The notes under the pieces were generated by a model. It saw nothing but the letters and a program-made list of their open reading frames with translations. It had not been told where the DNA came from and did not search any database. From an uncultured Acidobacteriota bacterium (GTDB lineage: Bacteria > Acidobacteriota > Blastocatellia > Pyrinomonadales > Pyrinomonadaceae): a stretch of 64,000 bases of DNA. Of this stretch, positions 38,108 through 46,888 are shown in pieces; positions within the stretch are counted from its first letter, which is position 1; every line of letters begins with the position of its first letter. A program made the position numbers and the translations under genes. Location: contig CADEGD010000003.1 in the NCBI GenBank assembly GCA_902826795.1, forward strand, positions 74,207 to 138,206. The letters run 5' to 3'.

Positions 38108-39424
38108 ATGAAAATTAAGGCAATCGGTTGCGAACCTTTATCGCTGAAAATGGTGTTCGTCGAGAACGGGCACCGGCTTTCGGTGTATCGCGATCACGGC
38201 GGCTACAAGAGTTTGCAGAAGGCGGTCGGGATGGCTCCAGCGGACGTGATCGAGGAAGTGAAGGCTTCGGCTCTTCGCGGACGCGGCGGTGCCGGTTTCC
38301 CTACAGGAATGAAATGGTCGTTCGTTCCAAAGGATTCACCGAAAGCGAAATACGTCGTTTGCAACGCGGATGAGTCCGAGCCCGGCAGCTTTAAGGATCG
38401 TTACCTGATGGAGCGCGATCCGCACGCCTTGATCGAAGGAATGACCATCGCGGGTTGGGCACTTGGCTCTAACACCGGATACGTTTACGGCCGCGGCGAA
38501 TACCGATATCTGCTCGACATCATGGACGTGGCGATCGCCGAAGCTCGCGAGGCCGGAATGCTTGGCAAGAACATCTTCGGCTCAGGCTTTGATTACGATC
38601 TGCACACGCACACCGGAGCCGGAGCATATATCTGCGGCGAAGAAACGGCGTTGCTCAGCTCGCTCGAAGGCTATCGCGGACATCCGCGAATGAAGCCGCC
38701 CTTCCCTGCCGTTGAGGGCTTGTATGCCAGCCCGACGGTCGTAAACAACGTAGAAACGTTTACATCGGTACCGCAGATCATCGAGATGGGCGGCATCGCG
38801 TGGCGCGATCTCGGTACAGAGAAATCGGGCGGAACAAAACTGTGGTCGATCAGCGGACACGTTAAGAAGCCGGGCGTCTATGAACTTCCGATGGGCTACG
38901 CCGATATGGAAAAGTTCATTATGGAAGACTGCGGCGGAATGCTTCGCGACGACAAGAAGCTGAAAGCGGTCATCCCCGGCGGATCGAGCGTTTACGTAAT
39001 GAACGCGGGCCAGATCATCGGCCAGAACGTAACGCTTGATTACGAGGGCCTTGTCGCCGCGGGTTCTTCACTTGGAACGGGCGGAATGATCGTGATGGAT
39101 GAGACCGTTGACATCGTCGAATCGACCAAGAACTTGTCCGAGTTCTACAAGCACGAGTCGTGCGGGTGGTGTACGCCTTGCCGTGAGGGCACGGACTGGC
39201 TCGTCAAGATTTTCGACCGCATCACATCAGGCGGCGGAAGGCCGGAAGACGTTCAGTTAATGCTCGATATTGCGGACAACATCGAGGGCAAATCGTTTTG
39301 CCCGCTAGGCGATGCGGCCGCCTGGCCAGTACAGAGCGCGATCAAGCAGTTTCCAGATGACTTTAAGAAGTGGATAGTTAACGGCGCCGCGAGTAACGGC
39401 CACGTTGTCGAGGCAAACATGTAA
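38108..39424 (+). CDS. nuoF: NADH-quinone oxidoreductase subunit F
   Basis: 438 residues from the ATG at 38108. Binds NADH and FMN (GRGGAGFPTGMKW, NADESEPGSFKDR) and cluster N3 (SCGWCTPCREG, plus Cys in SFCPLGDAA). It receives electrons from NADH. The ATG follows the palindromic element closely; the frame extends into it by 16 residues but that part is repeat sequence. Confidence 0.97.
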   Translation: MKIKAIGCEPLSLKMVFVENGHRLSVYRDHGGYKSLQKAVGMAPADVIEEVKASALRGRGGAGFPTGMKWSFVPKDSPKAKYVVCNADESEPGSFKDRYLMERDPHALIEGMTIAGWALGSNTGYVYGRGEYRYLLDIMDVAIAEAREAGMLGKNIFGSGFDYDLHTHTGAGAYICGEETALLSSLEGYRGHPRMKPPFPAVEGLYASPTVVNNVETFTSVPQIIEMGGIAWRDLGTEKSGGTKLWSISGHVKKPGVYELPMGYADMEKFIMEDCGGMLRDDKKLKAVIPGGSSVYVMNAGQIIGQNVTLDYEGLVAAGSSLGTGGMIVMDETVDIVESTKNLSEFYKHESCGWCTPCREGTDWLVKIFDRITSGGGRPEDVQLMLDIADNIEGKSFCPLGDAAAWPVQSAIKQFPDDFKKWIVNGAASNGHVVEANM

Positions 39425-39449
39425 AAGGGATTGAGAACGGAGGGTAGGT

Positions 39450-40721
39450 ATGAGGCTGATCGGTCGTTTCCTCGTTTCGTTAGCAGTACTGATCTTTGTC
39501 AATTCGTTTATTACCCTGACCGTATCCGGTCAGTTGGTGACGTCGACGCGGGTCGCGACGATGACGGCGGCTGACTTTAACAAGCGGATGAACACCGCTC
39601 ACCGTAATGTGGGACTGGAACCGCTCCGTGGGCCTCTGCACCTGTATAAGGTCACGTACCAGTCGGTCGATGTGAAAGGACGCAGCGCGGTACTTTCCGG
39701 GCTCGTTGCACTTCCGGCTCAAGGTGCTCCGAACGGTTTGATCGTTTTTAACCACGGGACGATGGCTGACCAGAAAACCGTGCCGTCGGCATATCGTGGT
39801 GAAACTAAGGCGGGCGAGACACAAAATGCCTTGCTCGCGTTCGGTTCGGGCGGATACGCGATCACCATGCCGGATTACATCGGCCAGGGCGTCCACCGAG
39901 CGAACGCTCACCCCTATCCCGCAAGTGTGGTCAACGCTCGAGCAGGCGTGGATATGATCAAGGCCGCACGCGAGGTTGCACGGCGAAACCGAGTAGCGGT
40001 CGGCGAGCAGCTCTATGTCTCGGGATATTCGGAGGGCGGCGGAGTCGCGATGGGGCAGACTCGGTTGCTCGAACAGTCGAACGACCCGATGCATCGCGTC
40101 ACGGCAGCGGCTCCTGCAGCCGGACCCTATGATCTCTCGGGTACGACGGTGGATTTCATGGCCGAGCGGCCGACCGATCAGATCGGATTCGTTCTGCGAA
40201 CTTATTTGCTGGGATTCGGAATATACTCGCTGCACAAGAACCAAGGCATCAAGACGGGCGATTACTTCAAAACGTCGATGGCTTTGACAATCAACCTAGC
40301 CTATGGCGGTGGCGTTTCCGATGAGAATGTGATCAAACGGGTCGGCGTAACCGGAGCTTTGATGAGAGCGAAAAACGATCTGTATAACGTGATCACAGAT
40401 AAGTTCAAGCGAGTCTTTGAGACGAGAGATTTCTCAGATCCGTTCCTGCGGCAGCTTCGCGACAACGATACGTACGATTGGTCGCCGCGAACGAGAATGC
40501 TGTTGATCGCTTTGGTAAACGACACCATCGTGACGCCAAAGAATACTCAGGTCGCGATGCGAACGATGAGACGAAACGGGGTCAGCCGCGACACGCTGCG
40601 GCAATCGATCATTCAGGACACGAGCCTGAACCACGCGACGGCAATGCCGGAATCACTCCTGCGAGCAAGGTTGTTTTTCGACCGCGGATTTCAGGGTGTT
40701 CGCGTAACAGAAGATAATTAG
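39450..40721 (+). CDS. exported secretory-lipase-like alpha/beta hydrolase within the nuo operon
   Basis: 423 residues with a signal peptide (LVSLAVLIFVNSFITLTVSG). An alpha/beta-hydrolase of the fungal secretory lipase (LIP) or bacterial esterase type: LIVFNHGTMADQK oxyanion region, nucleophile elbow SGYSEGGG (Ser near 195), and a late acid/His region (LLIALVNDTIVTPKN, TSLNHATAMP). It would act in the periplasm or outside on esters. It lies 25 bp after nuoF and 36 bp before the THX gene, in the same direction, and has no known role in complex I. Confidence 0.85.
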   Translation: MRLIGRFLVSLAVLIFVNSFITLTVSGQLVTSTRVATMTAADFNKRMNTAHRNVGLEPLRGPLHLYKVTYQSVDVKGRSAVLSGLVALPAQGAPNGLIVFNHGTMADQKTVPSAYRGETKAGETQNALLAFGSGGYAITMPDYIGQGVHRANAHPYPASVVNARAGVDMIKAAREVARRNRVAVGEQLYVSGYSEGGGVAMGQTRLLEQSNDPMHRVTAAAPAAGPYDLSGTTVDFMAERPTDQIGFVLRTYLLGFGIYSLHKNQGIKTGDYFKTSMALTINLAYGGGVSDENVIKRVGVTGALMRAKNDLYNVITDKFKRVFETRDFSDPFLRQLRDNDTYDWSPRTRMLLIALVNDTIVTPKNTQVAMRTMRRNGVSRDTLRQSIIQDTSLNHATAMPESLLRARLFFDRGFQGVRVTEDN

Positions 40722-40757
40722 TTAGTATCTAGAGTTTAATTTTGAGAGGTAAATACT

Positions 40758-40874
40758 ATGGGAAAAGGCGATAAGCGCACACGCCGCGGAAAGATCTTTG
40801 CGGGTTCATACGGAAAATCACGTCCTAAGAGCATCAAGAAGAACACGCCCGCAGGTGCAGACAAGAAGGATTAA
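40758..40874 (+). CDS. 30S ribosomal protein THX
   Basis: 38 residues beginning MGKGDKRTRRGKIFAGSYGK, the near-invariant THX/bTHX N-terminus, and ending in a Lys-rich tail. THX sits in the head of the 30S subunit and stabilises the rRNA. Known from Thermus, Bacteroidota and plastids; its presence here is a useful lineage hint. RBS GAGAGG at 40744. It sits between the secretory-lipase and nuoG genes, an unrelated place for a ribosomal protein. Confidence 0.92.
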   Translation: MGKGDKRTRRGKIFAGSYGKSRPKSIKKNTPAGADKKD

Positions 40875-40910
40875 CGATAAGCGGGGAGCTAGTCGATCGG
40901 GACGGTCTTA

Positions 40911-40999
40911 ATTTCTTCCGATTCTTCTTGTTCGTCTTGTTCCGTGGTAAAAAAAAAGAAACCACAGAACAAGACGAACAGGAAGAATGAAGACGAATA
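40911..40999. repeat. palindromic intergenic element, TTCTTGTTCGTC family, THX-nuoG
   Basis: The left arm (TTTCTTCCGATTCTTCTTGT, TCGTCTTGTTCCGTGGT) is mirrored by the right arm (ACCACAGAACAAGACGAACA, GGAAGAATGAAGACGAAT), with nine or more A in the loop. The tips also carry a CCACAGA word like that of the 23713 family. Confidence 0.78.
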
Positions 41000-41044
41000 A
41001 GATGTCGCATCGGACGAGATAAGATCCGGACAAAACAGCGTTTG

Positions 41045-43288
41045 ATGTTAAAAGAACCTATAAAGGTCACCATTAACGGAGCAGAGATCGAAGCCGAAAA
41101 AGGCGCGGTCCTGATCGATGTTTGCCGCGATAACGCGGAGAACATTCCGTCGTTCTGTTACTACAAAGACCTCGCTCCGCAGGCTTCATGCCGCATGTGT
41201 CTGGTTCGCATCGACAAGATGCCGAAGCTGCAAACGTCGTGCACGATCAAGGTAACGGACGGAATGGTGGTGACGACCCAGAGCCCTGAGATCGAGAAAG
41301 CTCAGCGCTCGATGGGCGAATTTCTACTTACGAATCATCCGCTCGATTGCCCGGTCTGCGACCGCGGCGGCGAGTGTGAACTGCAGGAAGTCATCTTCGA
41401 TTGGGGTGATGTCGAGGAGCGGTTCAAGGAAGAAAAGAACAAGGCTCCCGAAAAATATCTCTCGCCGATCGTCGCTAACGATCCGCAGCGATGCATCTTG
41501 TGCAAACGATGCACGCGCGTCTGCGACGAGTGGATGGGTGAAGATGCGATCGAGGCCGGAAACCGAGGTGCGAACACCGTCATCGGTACATACGGCGGTT
41601 GGCTGAACTGCTCGCAGTGCGGAAACTGTATCGAGGTTTGCCCGACCGGAACGCTGCTCGACGGAGTTTACCGTCACGCGACGCGTCCGTGGGAGCTCGA
41701 CCAGACGATCACAACGGATGTCTACTCGTCGGACGGCATGCAGCTTTCGATCGGTTCACGCGCAGGTGAAGTCCATCGCATCGTTGCTCGCGATCGATAC
41801 GTGAACGGACTTAACGGCGAGTTTCTCGACGTAAAAGCTCGTTTTGCACACGAGTTCATCAACCACCCTGACCGCATCAAGACCCCGCTGATCCGCTATT
41901 CGAAGGGCGGTAAACTCATTCCCGCGACGTGGGACGCTGCGATAAAATACGTTGCCCATAAGCTTTCAGCTTATGGGTCGGAGACTGCCGTCGTTGCGAG
42001 TCCGCGTTTGACGAACGAGTCGATTGCCGCTCTTGGCTTTTTCGCTCGCGATGCGGTGAAAACCGAGAAGGTCGGCGTTGCGGATCGACAAAGCATGGCC
42101 GCGTTCTTCGAGAACTTGAGCTCACCGCTCGCGACGCACAAAGATATTCGATACGCCAGCACGATCGTCTTGATCGGGGGCGATCCGGAAGAGGAGCAAA
42201 CATACACAGCGAAACAGATCCGCCAGGCCGTTCGCAACGGCGGTGCGAAACTGATCGTTGTGAACGAAACGCCTATCAGGCTTACTACCAAAGCGAGCAT
42301 TTTCATTCACGCCAATCATGGTTCCGTTGATGCTTTCGCACTGACAGTATTAGACGCCAGCAACGATTCGTTTGCCGCCGAGAAACTCGGAGTCGATGCC
42401 GGTTTACTTGGCGACGTTCGCGACGCGGTCTTCGAGACAAAAGGGGATGTGATCATCGTCTGCGGATCGGACCTTTCGTCTGACGCTCAAGCAGTCATCG
42501 CAGCGACCGCGGGAAGCCTCGCAGGCGATGGACGCCGCGTGTTACTTCATCCGCTTCCGCTCTACAACAACTCGGTCGGAGCGATCGACATCCTCGGCGG
42601 CGGCAGTGAGAGAGATGCTTTGCGATCTGCAAAGGCGGCATACGTAGTTGGGAGCTTGCAAGATGCATCGCTGCTCGCCGGTAAGGAATTTGTCGTTGTG
42701 CAGGAACTGTTTGAGACCGAGACGACCGTGCATGCCGACGTAGTTTTCCCGGCTGCCTCTTTCGCCGAGGTCGACGGAACGTTCACGAATAACGCAGGGA
42801 ATGTGCAGCGCGTCCGTAAGGCCATCGAGCCCTTGAATCAATCGAAGCCTGACTGGATGATCACGCGTGCGATCGCTGCGGAGATTGGCGTCGATCTCGG
42901 ATTCGAGCCGTCGGCAACTTCGGCATTCAAAGCAGTTGCCGATGCCGTTCCTGCTTATGAAGGCTTGCGTTATCCGGCATTAAAAGACGAATCGAGTCCG
43001 GTTCAGGCTAAATACGAGATCGCTTCGCGTGATGTCTCGGGTGCAGTGGACTCGCTTCGAAGGTCGGTTGATGCCATTCAGCCGGCAGACAAGATCAATG
43101 AAACACCTAAGGTCGGGCACAAATTGCACCGCCTGACGACGATGACGAGCAAGACGCCGCAGTTTCACCTGCTGGCAAACGGAAATCCGAAACCGGATAA
43201 TCTGCTCGTATCGCCGCTTGTGCAGATCGAACCGAGCGGAGCGAAGAGAGAGATGGCGGCGGCCGTCGGCGTTGGGGATCGAGAGTAA
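41045..43288 (+). CDS. nuoG: NADH-quinone oxidoreductase subunit G
   Basis: 747 residues from the ATG at 41045. N-terminal ferredoxin domain (C in PSFCYY, SCRMC, TSC) and the HPLDCPVC region with a His ligand. Two [4Fe-4S] sites follow: CILCKRCTRVC and CSQCGNCIEVC. A molybdopterin-oxidoreductase-like part (about 220-690) has no molybdenum role in complex I. Residues 304-313 (AHKLSAYGSE) are encoded by a perfect 10-bp hairpin, a probable repeat within the coding sequence. The last about 60 residues are poorly conserved. Confidence 0.96.
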   Translation: MLKEPIKVTINGAEIEAEKGAVLIDVCRDNAENIPSFCYYKDLAPQASCRMCLVRIDKMPKLQTSCTIKVTDGMVVTTQSPEIEKAQRSMGEFLLTNHPLDCPVCDRGGECELQEVIFDWGDVEERFKEEKNKAPEKYLSPIVANDPQRCILCKRCTRVCDEWMGEDAIEAGNRGANTVIGTYGGWLNCSQCGNCIEVCPTGTLLDGVYRHATRPWELDQTITTDVYSSDGMQLSIGSRAGEVHRIVARDRYVNGLNGEFLDVKARFAHEFINHPDRIKTPLIRYSKGGKLIPATWDAAIKYVAHKLSAYGSETAVVASPRLTNESIAALGFFARDAVKTEKVGVADRQSMAAFFENLSSPLATHKDIRYASTIVLIGGDPEEEQTYTAKQIRQAVRNGGAKLIVVNETPIRLTTKASIFIHANHGSVDAFALTVLDASNDSFAAEKLGVDAGLLGDVRDAVFETKGDVIIVCGSDLSSDAQAVIAATAGSLAGDGRRVLLHPLPLYNNSVGAIDILGGGSERDALRSAKAAYVVGSLQDASLLAGKEFVVVQELFETETTVHADVVFPAASFAEVDGTFTNNAGNVQRVRKAIEPLNQSKPDWMITRAIAAEIGVDLGFEPSATSAFKAVADAVPAYEGLRYPALKDESSPVQAKYEIASRDVSGAVDSLRRSVDAIQPADKINETPKVGHKLHRLTTMTSKTPQFHLLANGNPKPDNLLVSPLVQIEPSGAKREMAAAVGVGDRE
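41955..41977. repeat. perfect 10-bp hairpin inside nuoG
   Basis: CCCATAAGCT (41955-41964), loop TTC, AGCTTATGGG (41968-41977). It is a REP-like unit like AAGCTTTAGCTT at 49744, but in coding sequence and in frame. It encodes HKLSAYG. Confidence 0.7.
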
Positions 43289-43290
43289 CC

Positions 43291-43421
43291 GTAAGACAGG
43301 CTTTCTAGCCTGTCTTCGGTGAGGTTTAGATTCCTTATTCATAAACGTCGGCGGACGAGCCGGCCTAGGTAGATTTCGAGTGCTTGTGGTAACCGGAACA
43401 CGCTGGAAAGCCTGTTCTACG
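43291..43421. repeat. palindromic intergenic element, GGCTTTC/GGAAAG family, nuoG-nuoH
   Basis: Left hairpin AAGACAGGCT-TTCT-AGCCTGTCTT (43293-43316, 10-bp stem); right hairpin AACACGCT-GGAA-AGCCTGTT (about 43397-43416) followed by CTAC. The middle (about 80 bp) has no obvious symmetry. It has the same architecture as the element after the amidohydrolase gene (9406-9486). Confidence 0.78.
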
Positions 43422-43430
43422 ACCTGATTT

Positions 43431-44555
43431 ATGGAAGCTGTTCTTAAAACTGCTTTTCCTTTTATTGTTTTTTCGGCTGGGATACTTGCCGCGTTTCAGG
43501 GCGTGCTGATGATCGTCGCGTATACGGTACTTGCCGAGCGTAAGGTCCTCGGCTGGATGCAGGGCCGTGTCGGGCCGAACCGCGTCGGGCCGTGGGGTGT
43601 TTTGCAGCCGTTCGCCGACCTCTTTAAGTTCATCCTCAAAGAGGATTTGATCCCTGACAAGTCAACGAAGTTTGTTTATTTTCTCGCGCCGCTCGTTGCC
43701 TTGAGCTGCGCCCTGCTGCCGATCGTCGTTTACCCGTTCGGACCCCGGATCGCAGATCCGCTAGGATGGCTGGTGCCGTATGTCGCAGACTGGCCTACGC
43801 TTGGGCCAGCAGTCGCGTGGATCGCCGAACAGGCCATCAACATGCCGCTGACGATCGCCAGGATCGATGTCGGCGTCTTGTTCGTCCTTGGGATAACATC
43901 CGTCGGCGTTTTCGGTATCGCGTTGGCCGGCTGGTCGTCGAACAGCAAATATTCGCTCATGGGCGGGCTGCGTTCGTCGGCTCAGATGATCTCGTATGAA
44001 CTGGCAATGGGCGCTTCTGTGATCGGCGTGGTAATGCTTGCCGGTACGCTGGATCTCAACGGCATCATCGAAGCTCAGATCCGTTCGCCGTTCAAATGGT
44101 TCATTATTCCCCAGTTCCTTGGCTTTGTGGTTTTCTTGATCGCGGCTTTCGCGGAAACGAATCGCGTGCCGTTCGACCTTCCGGAAGCTGAGACCGAACT
44201 GGTCGCAGGATTCCATACGGAATACTCCGCATTGAAATTCGCCCTGTTTTTTATGGCCGAGTACGTGAATATGTTCACGGTCTCGGTGATGTGTGTAACG
44301 TTGTTCTTGGGCGGCTGGTACGTTCCGGGCTTGGGCAAGATCCTTCAGCCGGGCTCGATTCCGTATGCGCTGGTCAGCCACGTGGCGTTCATTGGGAAGA
44401 TCTGTTTCTTCTTATTCTTGTACATCTGGGTTCGCGGTACACTTCCGCGTTTCCGCTTTGACCAGTTGATGAACTTTGGATGGAAGTTTTTGCTTCCGCT
44501 CGGCATCGCAAATATTATTTTGACGATCGTAGTTGTGTACTTTTTGAATAGCTAG
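43431..44555 (+). CDS. nuoH: NADH-quinone oxidoreductase subunit H
   Basis: 374 residues, eight or more membrane segments; forms part of the quinone channel. Family signatures: RKVLGWMQGRVGPNRVGPWG, GWSSNSKYSLMGGLRS, FAETNRVPFDLPEAE and ELVAGFHTEYSALKF. Complete. In most operons nuoI follows directly; here a repeat and then nuoJ follow. Confidence 0.97.
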   Translation: MEAVLKTAFPFIVFSAGILAAFQGVLMIVAYTVLAERKVLGWMQGRVGPNRVGPWGVLQPFADLFKFILKEDLIPDKSTKFVYFLAPLVALSCALLPIVVYPFGPRIADPLGWLVPYVADWPTLGPAVAWIAEQAINMPLTIARIDVGVLFVLGITSVGVFGIALAGWSSNSKYSLMGGLRSSAQMISYELAMGASVIGVVMLAGTLDLNGIIEAQIRSPFKWFIIPQFLGFVVFLIAAFAETNRVPFDLPEAETELVAGFHTEYSALKFALFFMAEYVNMFTVSVMCVTLFLGGWYVPGLGKILQPGSIPYALVSHVAFIGKICFFLFLYIWVRGTLPRFRFDQLMNFGWKFLLPLGIANIILTIVVVYFLNS

Positions 44556-44562
44556 GAATTTC

Positions 44563-44638
44563 AACCGCAGATGAACGCAGATAAACACAGATCTTTCTTG
44601 GCTTCGAATCGGCGTCCATTTGCGTTTATCTGCGGCTG
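44563..44638. repeat. palindromic intergenic element, CCGCAGAT-word family (copy 4), nuoH-nuoJ
   Basis: Left arm AACCGCAGATGAACGCAGAT + AAACACAGAT; right arm CATTTGCGTTTATCTGCGGC, its mirror. It occupies the 91-bp gap where nuoI would normally lie. Confidence 0.85.
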
Positions 44639-44646
44639 ATTCTCTT

Positions 44647-45231
44647 ATGGCCTCTGACGTTTTCTTTTTTATTTTCGCCGGCTTCGCGATCGCGTGCGCG
44701 ATCTCGATGGTGTATCACAAGAATCCTCTGTACAGCGCGATTTCGCTTGTCGGCGTTTTCATCGCGCTGTCTTGCCTTTACGTCACGCTGGCGGCACCGT
44801 TCATCGCGGCCGTGCAGATACTGATCTATGCCGGCGCGATCATGGTACTCGTAGTGTTCGTGATCATGCTTCTGAATCTTGACGAAGATCGACGCGATAA
44901 CCGACTCGGCTTTCTGTACGCTCTCGGCGGTGGACTGGGCCTGATACTTTTAGCTCAGACATTTTTCGTGTTCTATGCAGTAATGCGGGCTCCGCAACAG
45001 GCTGTGAATACGGCCGAAACTGCCGGCAAGACGATGAGCATAGGCCAGGCCATGTATACGGAATATCTGCTGCCGGTGGAGATCGTCGGGATCTTGCTCT
45101 TAATGGCGATCATCGGCGGCGTTGTGATGTCGCGTAGGCTGAATCAGGAACAGATCGAGGCCGTTGTCGACAAGGAACTCGAACTTCGCGGTCAGGACGA
45201 AGACAAAGACGATTACAGGATCGCATTTTAG
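44647..45231 (+). CDS. nuoJ: NADH-quinone oxidoreductase subunit J
   Basis: 194 residues from the ATG at 44647, five membrane segments. Typical N-terminal pattern [20 protein letters not shown] and the [20 protein letters not shown] helix with the pi-bulge region. Longer hydrophilic C-terminus than average ([18 protein letters not shown]). One base separates its stop from the nuoK start. Confidence 0.95.
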   Translation: MASDVFFFIFAGFAIACAISMVYHKNPLYSAISLVGVFIALSCLYVTLAAPFIAAVQILIYAGAIMVLVVFVIMLLNLDEDRRDNRLGFLYALGGGLGLILLAQTFFVFYAVMRAPQQAVNTAETAGKTMSIGQAMYTEYLLPVEIVGILLLMAIIGGVVMSRRLNQEQIEAVVDKELELRGQDEDKDDYRIAF

Positions 45232-45232
45232 T

Positions 45233-45538
45233 ATGGAACCGAGCTTGGCCAGCTATCTGGCGTTATCAGGGATCTTGTTCACGATCGGCGCGGTCGGCGT
45301 TATCTATAAACGCAACGCGATCGGCATGTTCATGTGTATCGAGCTGATGCTCAATTCCGTGAATCTGACGTTCGTCGCCTTTTCGCGATACTACGCCGAC
45401 ACCACCGGCCAGCTTTTCGTATTCATGGTAATGGCCGTCGCCGCATGCGAAGCCGCCGTTGGGCTCGGCATCATCATCGCATTCTTCCGAAACCGCATCT
45501 CCGTCGACGTGGACGACGCGAGTTTGTTGAAGAACTAG
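45233..45538 (+). CDS. nuoK: NADH-quinone oxidoreductase subunit K
   Basis: 101 residues, three membrane helices. Conserved glutamates in [14 protein letters not shown] and [11 protein letters not shown] are present, both needed for proton translocation. The ATG at 45233 was chosen; longer frames run back into nuoJ. A PPIase gene starts 17 bp downstream. Confidence 0.96.
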   Translation: MEPSLASYLALSGILFTIGAVGVIYKRNAIGMFMCIELMLNSVNLTFVAFSRYYADTTGQLFVFMVMAVAACEAAVGLGIIIAFFRNRISVDVDDASLLKN

Positions 45539-45555
45539 TTTCTTATTGTGGAGCG

Positions 45556-46863
45556 ATGATATCGCGGTCGCTTAAATGTTGTTTGACAGGCTTGCTCGCG
45601 CTCGGAGCTGCATCCGGGATTTACGGGCAAACCAAAGAGGCGTGCATACCGCCGTCCGCATCGACTTTTCAATCGATCAGCCGCGCGGAAATCGAGTCGC
45701 TCTTGGCTGATATTGCGGTAACAAACCCGACGGTCCTGAATAAAATTAGAGAAGATCCCGACCTTAAACGGACCCAGATTGATACTTTGAAAGAGTTGCT
45801 CGCGTTTGCAAGTGCGGCAGTCCAGGATGGCCTCGCCGCAAAAGCCGTCAATTGCCGTGAGCTGGGATACACTCGCGATGAAACTATCGCGGCTCAGTAT
45901 GACAAGCAAAAGAACAAAGGCAAGGTCGGACCGCCCTTCGGGTTTGTCACCGACGCGGCAGTCGCGGCTTATTGGAATGGTACGTCGGCAAAGCCCCTGA
46001 ATTCCAAGGTCCGAGAAGATCGGGAGGCCGGATTCAAAAGCTTTCTTGAAACAAAGCTGGCTGTTCGTGATGAGGACAACCCGGCGGCGAAGGATCGGCA
46101 GGTTTCCGAACCCGAGATCGAGCGAGCTCGTGAGTTTTATGCGAAAATTCGCATTTACGCGGACGAATACGCCGCACGATCGGCAGTGCTGCCTGCGACA
46201 TTTAAGGATAAAGTGCAGCTACAGGTAAGGTTGCAGCAGGCGCAGTTTCTTGCAAGGCAGTATTCCGCTGCGGTTGCTGCGAAAACGGTGATCACGGATG
46301 AAGAGATCGCGGCATACATCCGGATCAGACCGGATCTCGATCCGACGGCAAAAAGATCAAAGGCTGAAGAGATACTAGGGCGGGCAATGAACGGCGAGGA
46401 TTTCGCCAAGTTGGCCGATGAATTTTCAGATGATCCGGGCACGACGAATAAAGGTGGGCTATATGTTGAAGTTCGACCGGGACAAATGATCGAAGCGTTT
46501 GAAAAAGCCGCTTTGTCGTTGGAGCCGGGCAAGGTGAATCCGGAATTGACCCAAACGGATTACGGTTACCACATTATCAAGCTTGAGAAGAGAAGCTTTG
46601 GCGGCTTGACGTACGATGTCCGCCACATTTTGATATCGACCGGTTATAAGGATCCCGACAATCCTACAGCGAGAGAAGTGCCGATCAATGAATACGTTCG
46701 GTCAAGGATCGAGGAAGAGAAGAGTAGAAAGTTGATTGATCGAATAGTGGTGGAAAATGCGATCTCAGTTCCTGACGATTTCGAGATACCGCCGGCGGTC
46801 AAGCCGCCATCAACGACTGGCAGTAAACCTAAAGTAAGAAAAGCGGTGCGAAAGCGTCGTTGA
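45556..46863 (+). CDS. exported parvulin-type peptidyl-prolyl isomerase in the nuo operon
   Basis: 435 residues from the ATG at 45556 with a signal peptide (CCLTGLLALGAASGIYG). Middle helical SurA-like region, then a PpiC-type parvulin domain (about 245-345; AMNGEDFAKLADEFSDDPGT, GLYVEVRPGQMIEAFEKAA, TDYGYHIIKLEKR). The C-terminal end is very basic (KPKVRKAVRKRR). Expected to fold outer-membrane or exported proteins in the periplasm. Insertion between nuoK and a nucleotidyltransferase gene is unusual. Confidence 0.88.
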   Translation: MISRSLKCCLTGLLALGAASGIYGQTKEACIPPSASTFQSISRAEIESLLADIAVTNPTVLNKIREDPDLKRTQIDTLKELLAFASAAVQDGLAAKAVNCRELGYTRDETIAAQYDKQKNKGKVGPPFGFVTDAAVAAYWNGTSAKPLNSKVREDREAGFKSFLETKLAVRDEDNPAAKDRQVSEPEIERAREFYAKIRIYADEYAARSAVLPATFKDKVQLQVRLQQAQFLARQYSAAVAAKTVITDEEIAAYIRIRPDLDPTAKRSKAEEILGRAMNGEDFAKLADEFSDDPGTTNKGGLYVEVRPGQMIEAFEKAALSLEPGKVNPELTQTDYGYHIIKLEKRSFGGLTYDVRHILISTGYKDPDNPTAREVPINEYVRSRIEEEKSRKLIDRIVVENAISVPDDFEIPPAVKPPSTTGSKPKVRKAVRKRR

Positions 46864-46888
46864 GAATGCAACTAACGGGCAGAAAATT

